Origin: Candidatus Galloscillospira excrementavium | GTDB taxonomy: Bacteria; Bacillota; Clostridia; Oscillospirales; Oscillospiraceae | Direction: 5' to 3' | DNA: 6,111 bases | Assembly (NCBI GenBank): GCA_018711785.1 | Contig: DVHW01000104.1 | Coordinates: 1-6,111 of the forward strand | Shown here: positions 1 through 4,343 of the stretch, piece by piece | How the letters are laid out: every line of letters begins with the position of its first letter | Numbering within the stretch: position 1 is the stretch's first letter | Position numbers and translations under genes: made by a program | Notes under the pieces: model-generated | Told to the model about the DNA's origin: nothing | Seen by the model: only the letters and a program-made list of their open reading frames with translations | The model's database searches: none

Positions 1-4
1 CGTT

Positions 5-220
5 TTACCGCTGCTTCAGGTCCCTGATATCGTGCTGGACCTCCTGCATCTCGCCCTCCAGCTTGTAGGTGCGCTCAATCACATTGTTGTGGGCGGCCAC
101 CTTCTTCTCCAGCTGCTCGATGCGGTAATTGGTCAGCTTGTTGGAGGCCAGCACCCCCAGCAGGGACCCCGCCAGCGTGCCGATGAGGGACAGGAGGGCT
201 ACAATAATCTCCGGCTGCAT
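5..220 (-). CDS. XhlA-like small membrane/coiled-coil protein of phage lysis cassette (71 aa)
   Basis: Residues about 4-26 form one hydrophobic segment (IIVALLSLIGTLAGSLLGVL), and residues about 33-70 form a charged heptad-rich helix (RIEQLEKKVAAHNNVIER...). This is the one-span-plus-coiled-coil plan of XhlA/holin-accessory proteins that sit beside holin and endolysin genes in Firmicutes phages, except that here the hydrophobic segment comes first. It is the last gene of the leftward train, 12 bases after the amidase stop. Its ribosome binding site is a G-rich run (GGGGAG) directly before ATG, which is poor and suggests coupling to amidase translation. The family role is presumably to assist membrane permeabilisation or tether the lysis machinery, but that is inferred from architecture and neighbours, not from a catalytic motif. 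It is complete; the stop is 4 bases from the window edge. Confidence 0.82.
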   Translation of the reverse strand: MQPEIIVALLSLIGTLAGSLLGVLASNKLTNYRIEQLEKKVAAHNNVIERTYKLEGEMQEVQHDIRDLKQR

Positions 221-232
221 CTCCCCGCCCCC

Positions 233-997
233 TTACAGCTTCCCCAGCCGGTCCAGCACGGTCAGGGTGCGACAAAGGTCCTCGCTCACATGGAGCCGGT
301 CGCCCCCTACGCCGGCCAGGGCCTTGGCGTCCACACATTTCTGCACGGCGTCCCGGTAGTAGTCGGGCACATCGTCGATGGTCTCGTAGTATACCATGTC
401 GTCCTCCTCGCTTTCGTCGGTGTTCTCCAGTTCAGCCGCCACATCTGCCCGGAAGTCGTCCATGCTCTTCCCGAACCTGGGGAACCAGTGCTCCACATCG
501 GCGTGGCCCGAGGCAATTCCCCTCCGGTAGCCCTCGCTGTGGCAAATTATCACCCCGTCGGCCAGCGGGTCCAGGCCGTACAGCCCGCACAGGTGGGCGG
601 TCAGCTCCACCGCCTCCCGGTACACCGCCTGGAAGTAGTCCCGGTCGTCCAGGCCGTCCTCGCAGATCTCAAAGGAGATGTGGGTGTTGTTGGCGCTCCT
701 GCCGCTGGTGCCTGTCCCGGCGTGCCAGCCCCGGCAGGTCCAGGGCAGGGTCTGGTAGGTGGCCACGCTCCCGTCGGAGAGCTTCCCGATGAAGGCGTGG
801 ACACAGGCGTCAACCCCGCTCCGGTTCCAGTGGTTGCCGTTGGGGTTCACCCCCAGCAGCCCGTCGTCCGGGCCCACATACCGCCGCAGGGCGGGGTTGT
901 TCGCCCCGGTGGAGTGGACCATCACCCCCTGGGGCACGATAGTCCGTCCGGCCTTATAGCAGTCGTTCTCCGTCAGGATGAGCCGGTGGAGGTTCAT
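233..997 (-). CDS. Phage endolysin, N-acetylmuramoyl-L-alanine amidase (Amidase_2 type), 254 aa
   Basis: This predicted zinc amidase cleaves the lactyl-amide bond between MurNAc and the stem peptide, acting on the wall once the holin opens the membrane. The catalytic domain spans about residues 10-185. H28 in MVHSTGANN is the first likely zinc ligand, E110 in SFEICED is a likely catalytic acid, and H153 in CHSEGYRRGIAS is the second likely ligand. H165, D167 or H170 in GHADVEHWFP supplies the third. An acidic linker (about 191-200) leads to a 50-residue tail containing VPDYYRDAVQKCVDAKALAG and ending VLDRLGKL. That tail resembles the small wall-binding modules at the C-terminus of clostridial phage amidases. 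There is no signal peptide, so export depends on the holin. The start overlaps the holin stop by 4 bases (ATGA), with GGTGAGGG just upstream, so translation is coupled. Length is typical for a phage amidase with a wall-binding tail. Confidence 0.95.
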   Translation of the reverse strand: MNLHRLILTENDCYKAGRTIVPQGVMVHSTGANNPALRRYVGPDDGLLGVNPNGNHWNRSGVDACVHAFIGKLSDGSVATYQTLPWTCRGWHAGTGTSGRSANNTHISFEICEDGLDDRDYFQAVYREAVELTAHLCGLYGLDPLADGVIICHSEGYRRGIASGHADVEHWFPRFGKSMDDFRADVAAELENTDESEEDDMVYYETIDDVPDYYRDAVQKCVDAKALAGVGGDRLHVSEDLCRTLTVLDRLGKL

Positions 998-1197
998 TTA
1001 CCCTCACCGGCCTGGGTGGCCTTCTCCGCCTGAGAGCCGAAGTAGAAGGCGATGACCACGGCGTAGACCGTCATAAAGTCCTGGCTCACCGCCCCGGTCA
1101 CCGCCAGATAAGCGAAAACAGCGGTCAGCACGATGGTGACCAGGCTCTTCACCGACAACAGGTTGCTGATCCGCTTGAGAATACTGTCCATAATCAC
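994..1197 (-). CDS. Holin-like small membrane protein (67 aa, GTG start)
   Basis: The protein has a short basic N-terminus, a first hydrophobic span at about residues 17-35 (KSLVTIVLTAVFAYLAVTG), a brief turn, and a second span at about 41-54 (FMTVYAVVIAFYFGS). The tail is charged (QAEKATQAGEGK). Two short spans immediately upstream of an endolysin gene is the usual plan of a class II-type holin, which forms the membrane lesion that releases the amidase. I take GTG at 1197 as the start because AAAGGAG ends 6 bases before it. The ATG at 1191 would sit 12 bases from the same site and remove only two residues. The stop overlaps the amidase start by 4 bases. Family assignment rests on topology and context, since holins share little sequence. 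A GC-rich hairpin lies just upstream. Confidence 0.85.
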   Translation of the reverse strand: MIMDSILKRISNLLSVKSLVTIVLTAVFAYLAVTGAVSQDFMTVYAVVIAFYFGSQAEKATQAGEGK

Positions 1198-1216
1198 TAG
1201 AAGCTCCTTTCATGGC

Positions 1217-1243
1217 GGGGGAGAGGCCGGCGGCCCCTCCCCC
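1217..1243 (-). other. GC-rich hairpin between the 121-aa gene and the holin gene
   Basis: GGGGGAG (1217-1223) pairs with CTCCCCC (1237-1243). After one mismatch, GGCC (1225-1228) pairs with GGCC (1232-1235) around a 3-base loop. On the minus strand the stem is followed by GCCATGAAAGGAG, the holin ribosome binding site, with no U-run, so it is not a convincing intrinsic terminator. It fills most of the 53-base gap before the holin. It may stabilise or segment the message, or tune holin expression; the role is inferred. Confidence 0.5.
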
Positions 1244-1250
1244 TGTGTGG

Positions 1251-1616
1251 CTACTGCTCTAAAAACTCCGCCAAAACACGGGCCTCCACGCCCTCCGGGT
1301 CCCCGGCCATAAGGGCCACCATGCCCTCGTAGTCCCGGGCTGCCCACAGGCGGCACAGCTCGCCGTAGCAGGCGCTGACCTTCTCCGAGAACACCCGGAA
1401 CAGGGCGAACTCGGCCTTGGCGGTCAGGTCCTCCTTGACGGAGGCGGCGTAGCCGGGCCGGTACTCCTCGGGCAGGGTGGTGGTGTCGCCGTCCACGTCC
1501 CGGCCCTGCCGCAGGTTGTTGCGCAGCATGTCGCAGGCCACGCCCAGGTCGGCGTTCCGGGTCTCGGCGATGGCGAACAGCGCGGGGGTCAGGTGGTTCC
1601 ACTGGTTGGTCGTCAT
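1251..1616 (-). CDS. Hypothetical phage-cassette protein (121 aa)
   Basis: I do not recognise this family. The protein is soluble and mostly helical, with no membrane span and no signal peptide. The N-terminus is MTTNQWNHLTPALFAIAETR. The middle has a loop-like stretch (DVDGDTTTLPEEYRPGYAAS), and the C-terminal half is helix-rich with two Cys residues in ACYGELCRLW. The ATG has GGGGAG 7 bases upstream. A 62-base gap separates it from the previous gene and contains no good promoter (only an unpaired TATAA-like patch), so it is probably read with the train. Its place between a putative host-surface-binding protein and the holin is where phages commonly carry tail-end or lysis-accessory genes, but no function can be assigned. 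Confidence 0.8.
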   Translation of the reverse strand: MTTNQWNHLTPALFAIAETRNADLGVACDMLRNNLRQGRDVDGDTTTLPEEYRPGYAASVKEDLTAKAEFALFRVFSEKVSACYGELCRLWAARDYEGMVALMAGDPEGVEARVLAEFLEQ

Positions 1617-1678
1617 GGCAATCTCCCCTTTTATAATGTATGAATCTGTCTCGTGGTACGGTGTCTGTACAACCCCCT

Positions 1679-2167
1679 TCAGGCCTCCGCCAGAGTGAAG
1701 TACTGCCCCACCAGCTCATGGGGCAGGTATTGCAGCACCACCTTGCCCCCCTCGGCCTCGCCGGTCCGCTGGCAGAGGTAGACCAGAGCGTCCTCCAGGT
1801 CCCGGTAATAGCGTCCGTAGGTGTACTCCATCCCCCGCTCCGCCGTGATGGGGTCCTCCGCCGTGCCGCTCTCGCCGGGGACGGACACCGCCGCCCACAG
1901 CGCCGACACCGCGTCGGGCGTCCAGCCCGGGTTGCCCGTGGCGTCGTGCTGCTGCACCAGCTTGTAGACCATCCCCTCCCACTGGTAGGGGGTCCCCACC
2001 GGTACGCCGGAGAAATCCCGCGCCCGCCAGGTGGGGATCATCGCCTGTTTCTCTACGAGCTCCCCGTCCGTGGCCTCCCCGGACACCGCCCGGGCCGCCA
2101 GGGCCGCCGCGTCCGCCCTGCCCCGCTCTGTCAGCTCCGCCTTCGCCATGGTCACGATATCAGCCAT
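1679..2167 (-). CDS. Putative phage carbohydrate-binding protein with CBM5/12-like module (162 aa)
   Basis: Residues about 43-95 have the aromatic-rich layout of CBM5/12-like (chitin-binding-type) modules common in phage tail-tip and fibre proteins. In order these are IPTW, then GTPYQWEGMVYKLVQQH, then GWTPDAVSALWAAVS. W47, Y61, W63, Y68, W82 and W91 are the candidate sugar-contacting or core aromatics. A second, looser unit at about 105-158 (GMEYTYGRYYRD, LVYLCQRTG, LVGQYF) may be a related beta module. The N-terminal 40 residues are helical and charged. There is no signal peptide, so it probably works as part of a particle or after lysis, for example in binding host wall glycan. The start overlaps the preceding gene by 8 bases, with AAGGAG 9 bases upstream. 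Glycan binding is inferred from pattern recognition of the family; the ligand is unknown. Confidence 0.87.
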   Translation of the reverse strand: MADIVTMAKAELTERGRADAAALAARAVSGEATDGELVEKQAMIPTWRARDFSGVPVGTPYQWEGMVYKLVQQHDATGNPGWTPDAVSALWAAVSVPGESGTAEDPITAERGMEYTYGRYYRDLEDALVYLCQRTGEAEGGKVVLQYLPHELVGQYFTLAEA

Positions 2168-2561
2168 TGCTCTCCACTCCTTCCGTGTAGGCGCTCTCCA
2201 GCTCCTCGGTCAGCTCCGCCGCGCTCCCCTGGGCCTCCAGCGCCGCCACCTGCTCCTCCAGCGCGCTCACCTGGGCCTGGTAGCCCGTCACGTCCCCCAG
2301 GTACTGCGCCGCCACCTTCAGCGCCACCGTGTAGCTTCTGGTGGAGGCGCTGTACCGGATGTCGGTCACCTCGAAGCCGTACCCCGCCGGCAGGACGCTC
2401 TCCCCCTCGATCTCCGGCTGGCTCCAGTTGATGGCCTCGATCTCCTCCAGGCTGGCGTACTCCCGCTCAAAGACCGCCTCGTACTGCCCGTTGGCGCCGC
2501 CCCGCAGCACCAGGCCGCAGACCACGCCGTCAATCTTACTGTTCTGTCCGTATAAGCTCAT
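2160..2561 (-). CDS. Hypothetical phage protein with C-terminal coiled coil (133 aa)
   Basis: The start is ATG at 2561, within a longer open frame whose upstream part is only a shadow of the helix-turn-helix gene. GGGAGGA lies 8-9 bases before this ATG, and it overlaps the preceding stop by 4 bases (ATGA). Residues 1-90 look like a beta-rich domain: GQNSKIDGVVCGLVLRGG, then INWSQPEIEGESVLPAGYGF, then IRYSASTRSYTVALKVAAQYLG. Residues about 92-125 are a coiled coil (YQAQVSALEEQVAALEAQGS). A beta domain followed by a coiled coil fits a small structural or adaptor protein, perhaps tail-associated given the next gene, but I cannot name a family. Translation appears coupled on both sides, so it is made together with its neighbours. 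Confidence 0.85.
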   Translation of the reverse strand: MSLYGQNSKIDGVVCGLVLRGGANGQYEAVFEREYASLEEIEAINWSQPEIEGESVLPAGYGFEVTDIRYSASTRSYTVALKVAAQYLGDVTGYQAQVSALEEQVAALEAQGSAAELTEELESAYTEGVESNG

Positions 2562-3649
2562 GTCCCGTGTTCCTCCCTTTTGTAGTGCTCCCGTGCGGAT
2601 TTGAGCACGCTGTACACATGGCACCGCTGCATCCCCAGCCGCCGGGCGATCTCCGCTGCCCGCAGGCCCTCCTCCGAGAGCTGGAGCACCTGCCACTCCA
2701 GGGCCGTGCAGCCGTTCCACCGCCGCACGCCTCCCACCAGCCGGTACACCGTCCACAGGCTCACCCCGTACTCCGACGAGAGGGCCTTGCAGGTCTTTTC
2801 CCAGTCCTGCCCCTCCTCCCGCAGCCGCTCCATCCGCGCCCGGCGGTAGAGACTGGACCGGCTCGGGATGCAGTCGGCAATCTGGGGCACGATTCTGGCC
2901 AGGTTCTCCTCCGCGGCCCGCTTGTTCCGGCTCACCGTGCAGGGCTGCACCCCCAGCCGGGCGGCGATCTCCTTCCCCTTCCGCCCGGCCAGTGCCAACT
3001 CCACTGTCTCCCGCTGCACCTCGGTCAACACCGCGGTCTCCGCCACGAACCGCCGCAGGTCCAGCCGGCCGTCCTCCCCCACGCAGCTCCTGGCCAGCAG
3101 CCGGGCCTCCGCGTACCGCACCAGCTTCATCCGTGCCCGCCGCAGGGTACGCTGGATGGTGCTCCGGTCCCGCCCCAGCCGGGACGCGATCTCCCCCACG
3201 CTCAGCCCCTCCCGGTACCGCAGGCAGAACACCTGCCGCTGCCGGGCCGTCATGGTCTCGCTCCCGTCGTCGATGACCGCCAGCATCCAGCTCCGCTCCT
3301 CTCCATTGTCCCCGTCCTCCTGCTCCAGCTCTTTCCACGCCAGGTACTCCATCCGCCCCCAGCTCTGGCCGTCCAGGCTCCCCCACTTCCGCCGCCGGAG
3401 CCTGTGGGGCGGGGAGAGCCGCCGGATGGCGTCCCGGGCGTCCCGGGCCATCTCCTTCAGCAGGGCCAGCTCATACCGCAGGCCCGCCCGTTTCCGCGCC
3501 TCGGTCCCGGCAATTTGGGCCGTCAGGACCCTTATTTTGGCGTTGAGCCCCCGCAGGGTCTCCCGGTACTCCGCCGCCAGGGCCAGGTTCCCCTCAGCAG
3601 ACGTACTTCCGGTCCCGCCAGTACCCCGGCTCGTAGTAGTGCTGCACAA
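2558..3649 (-). CDS. Multi-HTH sigma-70 region 4-like transcription regulator (363 aa from TTG start)
   Basis: This predicted DNA-binding regulator has about four helix-turn-helix segments. HTH1 at about 131-180 (MTARQRQVFCLRYREGLSVG, EIASRLGRDRSTIQRTLRRA) is close to sigma-70 region 4. HTH2 at about 208-250 (LTEVQRETVELALAGRKGKE, IAARLGVQPCTVSRNK) is similar. HTH3 is at about 279-306 (ALSSEYGVSLWTVYRLV). HTH4 is at about 317-356 (EWQVLQLSEEGLRAAEIARR, LGMQRCHVYSVLKSAR). Residues 22-72 are a helical region resembling the upstream 77-aa protein. There is no region 2 that would bind the -10 element, so an activator or anti-repressor is as likely as a true sigma factor. The start is uncertain: TTG at 3649 has GGGAGG 9 bases upstream but overlaps the previous gene by 56 bases, whereas CTG codons at 3586 or 3580 would begin just after that gene's stop. 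Its stop overlaps the next start by 4 bases. It probably controls the train or another phage operon. Confidence 0.88.
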   Translation of the reverse strand: MCSTTTSRGTGGTGSTSAEGNLALAAEYRETLRGLNAKIRVLTAQIAGTEARKRAGLRYELALLKEMARDARDAIRRLSPPHRLRRRKWGSLDGQSWGRMEYLAWKELEQEDGDNGEERSWMLAVIDDGSETMTARQRQVFCLRYREGLSVGEIASRLGRDRSTIQRTLRRARMKLVRYAEARLLARSCVGEDGRLDLRRFVAETAVLTEVQRETVELALAGRKGKEIAARLGVQPCTVSRNKRAAEENLARIVPQIADCIPSRSSLYRRARMERLREEGQDWEKTCKALSSEYGVSLWTVYRLVGGVRRWNGCTALEWQVLQLSEEGLRAAEIARRLGMQRCHVYSVLKSAREHYKREEHGT

Positions 3650-3827
3650 GGCTCCCCACCTCCCGCACCTGCCGCAGCATCCCCTCCAGCAGCCTCAGCT
3701 CCCGCGCCGCCCGGAGGCGCTCCGGTCCGGCCATGGTCTCCATCCGCACCTGCAGCGCCGCCCGGGCCAGCTTCAGCTGCACCGCCGCCGCCCGGTAGCC
3801 CTCCGCCAGCTCGCACAGCTTCGCCAT
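3594..3827 (-). CDS. Small helical phage/accessory protein ending in GYWRDRKYVC (77 aa)
   Basis: The start is ATG at 3827, preceded at 6 bases by GGGGGAGGTG, the strongest ribosome binding site of the cassette. Upstream in-frame extension would run into the terminator-like hairpin. The protein is almost entirely helical and charged, LAEGYRAAAVQLKLARAALQ followed by RELRLLEGMLRQVRE, and ends in YYEPGYWRDRKYVC. Tiny proteins of this type commonly precede sigma-like genes in Firmicutes phages and integrative elements; their role is not established to my knowledge. Residues 7-56 align without gaps with residues 24-73 of the following regulator (about 14 of 50 identical by eye), so the two may be related or may interact. 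The next gene's frame begins within this one, so translation is probably coupled. Confidence 0.85.
   Translation of the reverse strand: MAKLCELAEGYRAAAVQLKLARAALQVRMETMAGPERLRAARELRLLEGMLRQVREVGSLVQHYYEPGYWRDRKYVC
3659..3664 (-). promoter_or_regulatory. Ribosome binding site supporting the TTG start at 3649
   Basis: GGGAGG on the minus strand sits 9 bases before TTG at 3649, inside the coding sequence of the 77-aa gene. It is the best site near the beginning of the helix-turn-helix frame. The only competitor is GAGGGG straddling the upstream stop, which would serve a CTG codon. The assignment is a judgement between the two. Confidence 0.45.
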
Positions 3828-3849
3828 TCTGCTCACCTCCCCCTTGCCG

Positions 3850-3910
3850 CAAAACGAAACAGCGCCTGAACCACGCCACCCCGCTCGGGTGGTCATCGGC
3901 TCAGGCGCTG
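3850..3910 (-). terminator. Intrinsic terminator or attenuator overlapping the KTR gene stop
   Basis: On the minus strand CAGCGCCTGA (3910-3901) pairs perfectly over 10 bp with TCAGGCGCTG (3869-3860). An inner stem pairs CCACCC with GGGTGG (3876-3893 region), and TTTCGTTTT follows (3859-3851). This is terminator architecture for leftward transcription only. The KTR stop codon lies in the first arm. Only about 23 bases, all ribosome binding site, separate the U-rich run from the next ATG, leaving no room for a promoter. Downstream genes therefore depend on read-through, suggesting attenuation. Confidence 0.72.
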
Positions 3911-4107
3911 GTCCCCTGGGACGCTGGCTCAGGCGCTTTGATGTTGACGACGGTCTCCTGCCCGCACCGCTTGCACTTGACCGGCAGGTTTCGCACCGCG
4001 GTGTCCGGCCGGAGCTTCAGCAGCTTTCCCCGGCCGCAGACCGGGCAGAGCACCCAGCCCGCCCGGACCGTCTGCCGCGGCTCCCGGGACTCCGGTTCTC
4101 GTTCCAT
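3901..4107 (-). CDS. Cys-rich KTR-type zinc-ribbon protein (68 aa)
   Basis: Two CxxC pairs, C21/C24 in WVLCPVCGRGK and C45/C48 in VKCKRCGQET, define a single zinc ribbon. The intervening LRPDTAVRNLP and the closing ETVVNIK match the Cys-rich KTR family (typical pattern: W-x-L-C-P-x-C-G, then R-x-D-T, L-x-N-x-P, C-x-x-C, ETLINV). These small proteins are common in phages and conjugative elements of Firmicutes; a nucleic-acid or protein contact is likely but unproven. I take ATG at 4107 because GGGGGAGAGG precedes it by a few bases. The open frame reaches 4293, but that extension would run through the promoter and operators. It is the first gene of the leftward train, with a leader of about 105 bases. 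The stop lies inside a terminator-like hairpin. Confidence 0.88.
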   Translation of the reverse strand: MEREPESREPRQTVRAGWVLCPVCGRGKLLKLRPDTAVRNLPVKCKRCGQETVVNIKAPEPASQGTSA

Positions 4108-4150
4108 GTTCCTCTCCCCCCTGTCCGACTTCTTCCAGGCTCCGGCCCGC

Positions 4151-4180
4151 AGGACGCGGATTTTCTCCGTTCCGCGTCTT
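4151..4180. repeat. Leader inverted repeat in the 5' UTR of the leftward transcript
   Basis: GACGCGGA (4153-4160) and TCCGCGTC (4171-4178) are perfect inverted repeats, extendable by a G-U and an A-U pair, around a 10-base loop. They lie about 32-61 bases into the predicted leftward transcript and 44 bases before the KTR start. No U-run follows on either strand, so it is not a terminator. It could be an RNA structure in the leader or a further protein-binding site. Confidence 0.5.
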
Positions 4181-4194
4181 GCTCTCAGTTTATT

Positions 4195-4207
4195 CTGCGT
4201 TTCGCAG
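4195..4207 (+). promoter_or_regulatory. Candidate operator O1
   Basis: CTGCGTTTCGCAG is a perfect dyad (CTGCG, TTT, CGCAG). It lies just downstream of the predicted start of the leftward transcript, at about +5 to +17, where bound repressor would block RNA polymerase. It is the most symmetrical of three related sites and is the likely reference operator for the neighbouring repressor. Assignment to that repressor is inferred from proximity. Confidence 0.6.
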
Positions 4208-4211
4208 CCTT

Positions 4212-4247
4212 TGTTTCTATGATATACTACAATTCGCAGAATGTCAA
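4212..4247 (-). promoter_or_regulatory. Leftward sigma-A-type promoter for the KTR/regulator/lysis train
   Basis: The minus strand carries TTGACA (4247-4242), a 17-base spacer and TATCAT (4224-4219), with transcription expected to begin near 4212. The -35 is a perfect consensus and the -10 matches five of six. The region is AT-rich in an otherwise GC-rich window. Operator-like sites occupy the spacer and the start region, so strong repression is expected in the uninduced state. Confidence 0.8.
4227..4239 (+). promoter_or_regulatory. Candidate operator O2
   Basis: CTACAATTCGCAG matches O1 at 10 of 13 positions and sits inside the 17-base spacer of the leftward promoter, so occupancy would exclude polymerase. 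The right half CGCAG is conserved and the left half is degenerate. An overlapping palindrome ATTC-GCA-GAAT (4232-4242) gives an alternative reading of the same site. Confidence 0.55.
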
Positions 4248-4257
4248 TAGAATTTTT

Positions 4258-4270
4258 CTTCGTTACGCAG
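4258..4270 (+). promoter_or_regulatory. Candidate operator O3
   Basis: CTTCGTTACGCAG matches O1 at 11 of 13 positions. It lies upstream of both -35 elements: about 11 bases beyond the leftward -35 and 8 bases before the rightward -35. A repressor here is placed where it could contact polymerase at its own promoter, as lambda CI does at PRM, or help fill O2 cooperatively. That mechanism is inference. Confidence 0.55.
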
Positions 4271-4278
4271 GTTTTTTC

Positions 4279-4315
4279 TTGACCGCAGGTCACCCCCCAT
4301 AGTATAATGAAGCCA
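4279..4315 (+). promoter_or_regulatory. Rightward sigma-A-type promoter for the repressor gene
   Basis: TTGACC (4279-4284), an 18-base spacer and a perfect TATAAT (4303-4308) predict a start near 4315, giving a leader of about 29 bases before the repressor ATG. The -35 is embedded in a 13-base palindrome TGACC-GCA-GGTCA (4280-4292), a plausible autoregulatory site. Confidence 0.85.
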
Positions 4316-4343
4316 TCATACCGCGCCAGAGGAGGGAAACGCC

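Noticed and set aside
32..1033. Plus-strand open frame (333 codons) opposite the amidase and holin
   Set aside because: The composition is an artefact of the antisense strand of GC-rich genes, and the minus strand carries a recognised amidase.
1632..1637. Perfect TATAAT on the plus strand
   Set aside because: There is no -35 at proper distance and no plus-strand gene follows. It lies in the AT-rich gap before the 121-aa gene.
2562..3386. Upstream part of the frame containing the 133-aa protein
   Set aside because: It is a Gly/Ala/Arg-rich shadow of the multi-HTH gene in another frame. The ribosome binding site and ATGA overlap place the start at 2561.
3828..3896. Upstream extension of the 77-aa open frame to 3896
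   Set aside because: It runs through the hairpin and U-rich run. A near-perfect ribosome binding site precedes ATG at 3827.
2567..4222. Long plus-strand open frame (551 codons) opposite the regulators
   Set aside because: It is Pro/Arg/Leu-rich with no recognisable domain, runs antisense to well-supported genes and through the terminator, and is explained by high GC with few stop codons.
4195..4270. SOS LexA box of Bacillus/Clostridia type
   Set aside because: No GAAC-N4-GTTC-like dyad is present. The repeated motif is CGCAG-based and better assigned to the local repressor.
4108..4293. Upstream extension of the KTR open frame to 4293
   Set aside because: It would translate the promoter and operator sequence. 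The ribosome binding site and family homology begin at 4107.
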